From Carboxylicivirga agarovorans (GTDB lineage Bacteria; Bacteroidota; Bacteroidia; Bacteroidales; Marinilabiliaceae): a DNA stretch of 64,000 bases. Under the pieces are notes generated by a model that saw only the letters and a program-made list of their open reading frames with translations, ran no database searches and was not told where the DNA came from. Within the stretch, counting starts at the first letter, position 1; each line of letters begins with the position of its first letter. Of this stretch, positions 61,942 through 64,000 are shown one piece after another. The stretch is from contig NZ_JBNGPA010000020.1 in assembly GCF_050589845.1 (NCBI RefSeq), positions 1 through 64,000 on the forward strand, given 5' to 3'. Made by a program: the position numbers and the translations under genes.

Positions 61942-62222
61942 TGCAATTTTAGCACAAAAAAACTAAACAAAAAATGATATAGGAAATTATTAACAGTTGA
62001 TCCACAGCCTGCATATAGAAGGTAATGTGAAGAGATGCGATGAGAGTGACCAGTTCAAGCTCGTCTTGGTTGTTTAACTTTTATATAAGTTGTCGCCTGC
62101 ATCTCTATTGCTTATTTCCTAAATTACCTTAAGAGTATAATATTATAAAGGCATGTTTCTAACAAGCGTATCAGTTCGACGGATAATCGATTCTACAATT
62201 CGACATTCTATCCACTTATTTT
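61942..62222. other. Promoter region of the metal efflux operon
   Basis: About 280 non-coding bases upstream of the His-rich gene on the minus strand. They contain TTCGACGG and AATTCGACA motifs (62173-62203) like those at 49.5-49.7 kb. I cannot place the promoter with confidence. Confidence 0.4.
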
Positions 62223-64000
62223 TTACAAACTCAACTCAAACTTAGCCCGAATACCAAACTCAGGTGCTCCAATATCTGAGTGCGGTGTTAATCGCCAGAT
62301 GGCTTCTATACGAAATAAGCGAATAATATTTTCCAAACCTGCTCCAAGCTCTACATAAGGCTGATCAAGAGCCTGAACACTTGCTGGTAGTTCAATTGTT
62401 TCATACTGTTTATCACTCAGTGAGCCATACATGACTTTGGCTGAAAACACCTCTCGTAATCCCAGGTTTTTAAGCAAAGGCATCCGGTTAAAGAAGAATC
62501 CATTCAGGTGATAATCGGTGTATAAGTGTACATATTTATCGTGGGCGTACTCCAGGTAGTTAAGCATATTAAAATCGTAATTATAATAGCCATAGGTTTC
62601 ATTTCCCCGCGGTATTTCAAGCAGTGTAAACGGCACTTTTCCAAAGATAGCACCACCTTCCAGGGCATAACGAAAATATGTTTGCCCAATATTGATCCGG
62701 TGTTTAACAGTTGCATGTAACTTGGTATAGTCGTGACTGACATTATTAAACTCAGCCCTTCCGGCTGTAAATGCCAGGTTTACTATGGGATAATCAGTTG
62801 ATACATACAAGCGCATAAACTCATCATCGATTATCTTTTCCTGGAACGAAAATCGAAAATCAAGTGTTGCCTCATAAACCCCAATGGCGTCAACCGCCTG
62901 AGATTGATAAATAAAAGGATAATATTCCGGAGAAAACTGCTTGCGATATTCGAGGTTCAAACGACTTGACAAACCTGTACGCCATTCATGCTCATAGTTA
63001 AGACTCACGTTTTGCTGGCGGTGCAGCTCATTAAACTCATCCCTGACAAAAAAGGCTGAAACAAGGTTATTCTCCGATGGTGTCAGCATATTTTCATACA
63101 GGTATAGTATCTTTCGGTTCTCTCCCATCCTGATGTACCTGTCATCATAATAGAGCTTAAAAACTTTACGTTTAGGCGTTTTAAACTTATACCCCAGGCC
63201 GGAGGCTCCTGTAAAACGCTTTGTCCGGGTTCCGTACCCCAAACCACCCCAAAACATCCAGTTGCGACTGATCTCCTTACTTGTACGCCCGCCAACAAAC
63301 AAGCGAAAGCCTTCAATCTTGTTGGCTTGTAAGAAATCCATATAAGGCCCCAACTCAATATTACCAATATCATAATAACCCGTCATAAACATACGGGTAG
63401 CGTTATCCGCAATTTTCACGATGGGGATGTTATTAATAGAATCAATGACCTGGTACATATCCTCCTCTTTATCACTTATTTGAATATGCCTGGCATCAGC
63501 CCAGTACGATTCTTCCCTGTCGTAGGAGTTATCGAGTTTAATGGACTCATAACTTAAACTCCTGGCACTCAATACAATTTCCTCCTGCGGGTTTATTTCA
63601 ATATTACGAAAGGATACCTGTTGAGTAAAATCAAGCCCCATCTCACGTTTTCCGGCTCCTATATCAAAAGGCAGGTAGTCAAACTTTGCATCTATTTTCT
63701 GTTTTTTATAAAATGGCTGTCCGCCTTCCAGCACCTGGTACTCCACCTCCAGGCTCATATCTTTTAAAAAATTCAGATTGGTTTTGGACGATAAGCTTGC
63801 ATTGATCTTAATAATATCAAAGCCATCCTCGTCAATCCACATGGTTCCTCGAAACACCTTATCGTGCTTGCGTTTAGGAACAAACAGCACTTCAAAGTGC
63901 TTGGAACTGTCTGTCATTACACTATCCTGAATGTAGTAGTTGTAATAAAACCAACCATTGGTGGTTGCCGGACTAACAAAGTTCTCTTCAAAAACCTTAA
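62223..64000 (-). CDS. DUF5686 family outer-membrane protein, 5' end outside the window
   Basis: The frame is open to the right edge (64000), so at least the N terminus is missing. The visible 592 codons include NGWFYYNYYIQDS, FVPKRKHDKVFRGTMWIDEDGF and many amphipathic strands with aromatic ends (YLYENMLTPSENN, FRIEAIWRLTPHSDIGAPEFGIRAKFELSL). This is the beta-barrel and pre-barrel part of DUF5686 proteins, usually preceded by a carboxypeptidase-regulatory-like domain. They occur in Bacteroidota outer membranes; function unknown. Confidence 0.85.
   Translation of the reverse strand, partial: KVFEENFVSPATTNGWFYYNYYIQDSVMTDSSKHFEVLFVPKRKHDKVFRGTMWIDEDGFDIIKINASLSSKTNLNFLKDMSLEVEYQVLEGGQPFYKKQKIDAKFDYLPFDIGAGKREMGLDFTQQVSFRNIEINPQEEIVLSARSLSYESIKLDNSYDREESYWADARHIQISDKEEDMYQVIDSINNIPIVKIADNATRMFMTGYYDIGNIELGPYMDFLQANKIEGFRLFVGGRTSKEISRNWMFWGGLGYGTRTKRFTGASGLGYKFKTPKRKVFKLYYDDRYIRMGENRKILYLYENMLTPSENNLVSAFFVRDEFNELHRQQNVSLNYEHEWRTGLSSRLNLEYRKQFSPEYYPFIYQSQAVDAIGVYEATLDFRFSFQEKIIDDEFMRLYVSTDYPIVNLAFTAGRAEFNNVSHDYTKLHATVKHRINIGQTYFRYALEGGAIFGKVPFTLLEIPRGNETYGYYNYDFNMLNYLEYAHDKYVHLYTDYHLNGFFFNRMPLLKNLGLREVFSAKVMYGSLSDKQYETIELPASVQALDQPYVELGAGLENIIRLFRIEAIWRLTPHSDIGAPEFGIRAKFELSL

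Noticed and set aside
1..64000. tRNA genes or rRNA in the window
   Set aside because: I saw no cloverleaf-like T-loop (GGTTCGAATCC type) or rRNA signature on reading either strand; the island uses a protein gene end, not a tRNA, as its site.

Overview
The window reads as a Bacteroidota chromosome carrying one large, A/T-rich genomic island. The evidence for Bacteroidota is a DUF5686-type outer-membrane protein, a fused gshF, promoters of the TAnnTTTG (-7) / TTG (-33) type, no consistent Shine-Dalgarno sites in the island, and BT4734/VirE-N-like primase-helicase architecture. A marine Marinilabiliales-like host is plausible but I cannot prove a genus. From about 45.1 kb to the right end lie compact housekeeping genes that look less A/T-rich (judged by eye): mnmE, an arginine decarboxylase-agmatinase pair, gshF with a MATE transporter, DUF2721, HAD, a SUI1-type factor, a CusCBA/Czc-like metal efflux operon with two His-rich proteins, and a partial DUF5686 gene.

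The island appears to run from about 218 to 45098. Its right end sits at the last codons of mnmE (protein end FCIGK). The 13-mer TACTTTCCGATAC at 45086-45098 recurs in the same orientation at 218-230. The 3' end of mnmE/trmE is a known integration site for islands such as SGI1. The tyrosine integrase, a three-HTH zinc-finger protein and an excisionase-like HTH protein lie at the mnmE end. A primase-helicase (35.3-38.4 kb) and a NERD-helicase (38.8-40.6 kb) form a replication/processing block. I see no conjugation machinery.

The cargo is mostly defence-like. 0.5-8 kb: an XRE regulator with a clear operator, two HNH nucleases, a uracil-DNA-glycosylase-like protein, a PPP phosphatase and a radical SAM protein. 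8-17.3 kb: two runs of minus-strand genes (PLD, DUF3800-like, membrane, wHTH-HEPN, FRG-HEPN), separated by attC-like imperfect palindromes. Each run is headed by one copy of a ~255-bp leader repeat, and the block is punctuated by three ~100-bp palindromic elements. This looks like an integrase-less cassette array (CALIN-like) inside the island. 17.3-22.3 kb: an AAA ATPase-DUF4435 fusion resembling single-chain PARIS, a PIN nuclease gene broken by an in-frame TAA, and a GHKL ATPase-nuclease. 22.3-24.2 kb: a serine resolvase with its probable res site, a 42-residue protein and a tandem LytTR regulator. 24.2-34.9 kb: an MBL/beta-CASP nuclease with a PD-(D/E)XK partner, a NucS-like/unknown/UDG-like operon, a mono-ADP-ribosyltransferase-like protein, a secreted protein, a GIY-YIG nuclease with seven ~50-residue repeats, and a HEPN protein.

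The strongest candidates for undescribed biology are the cassette array with duplicated leaders, the ATPase-DUF4435 plus PIN pair, the MBL plus PD-(D/E)XK pair, and the NucS-like/unknown/UDG-like operon. All functional calls rest on motif reading without database searches.
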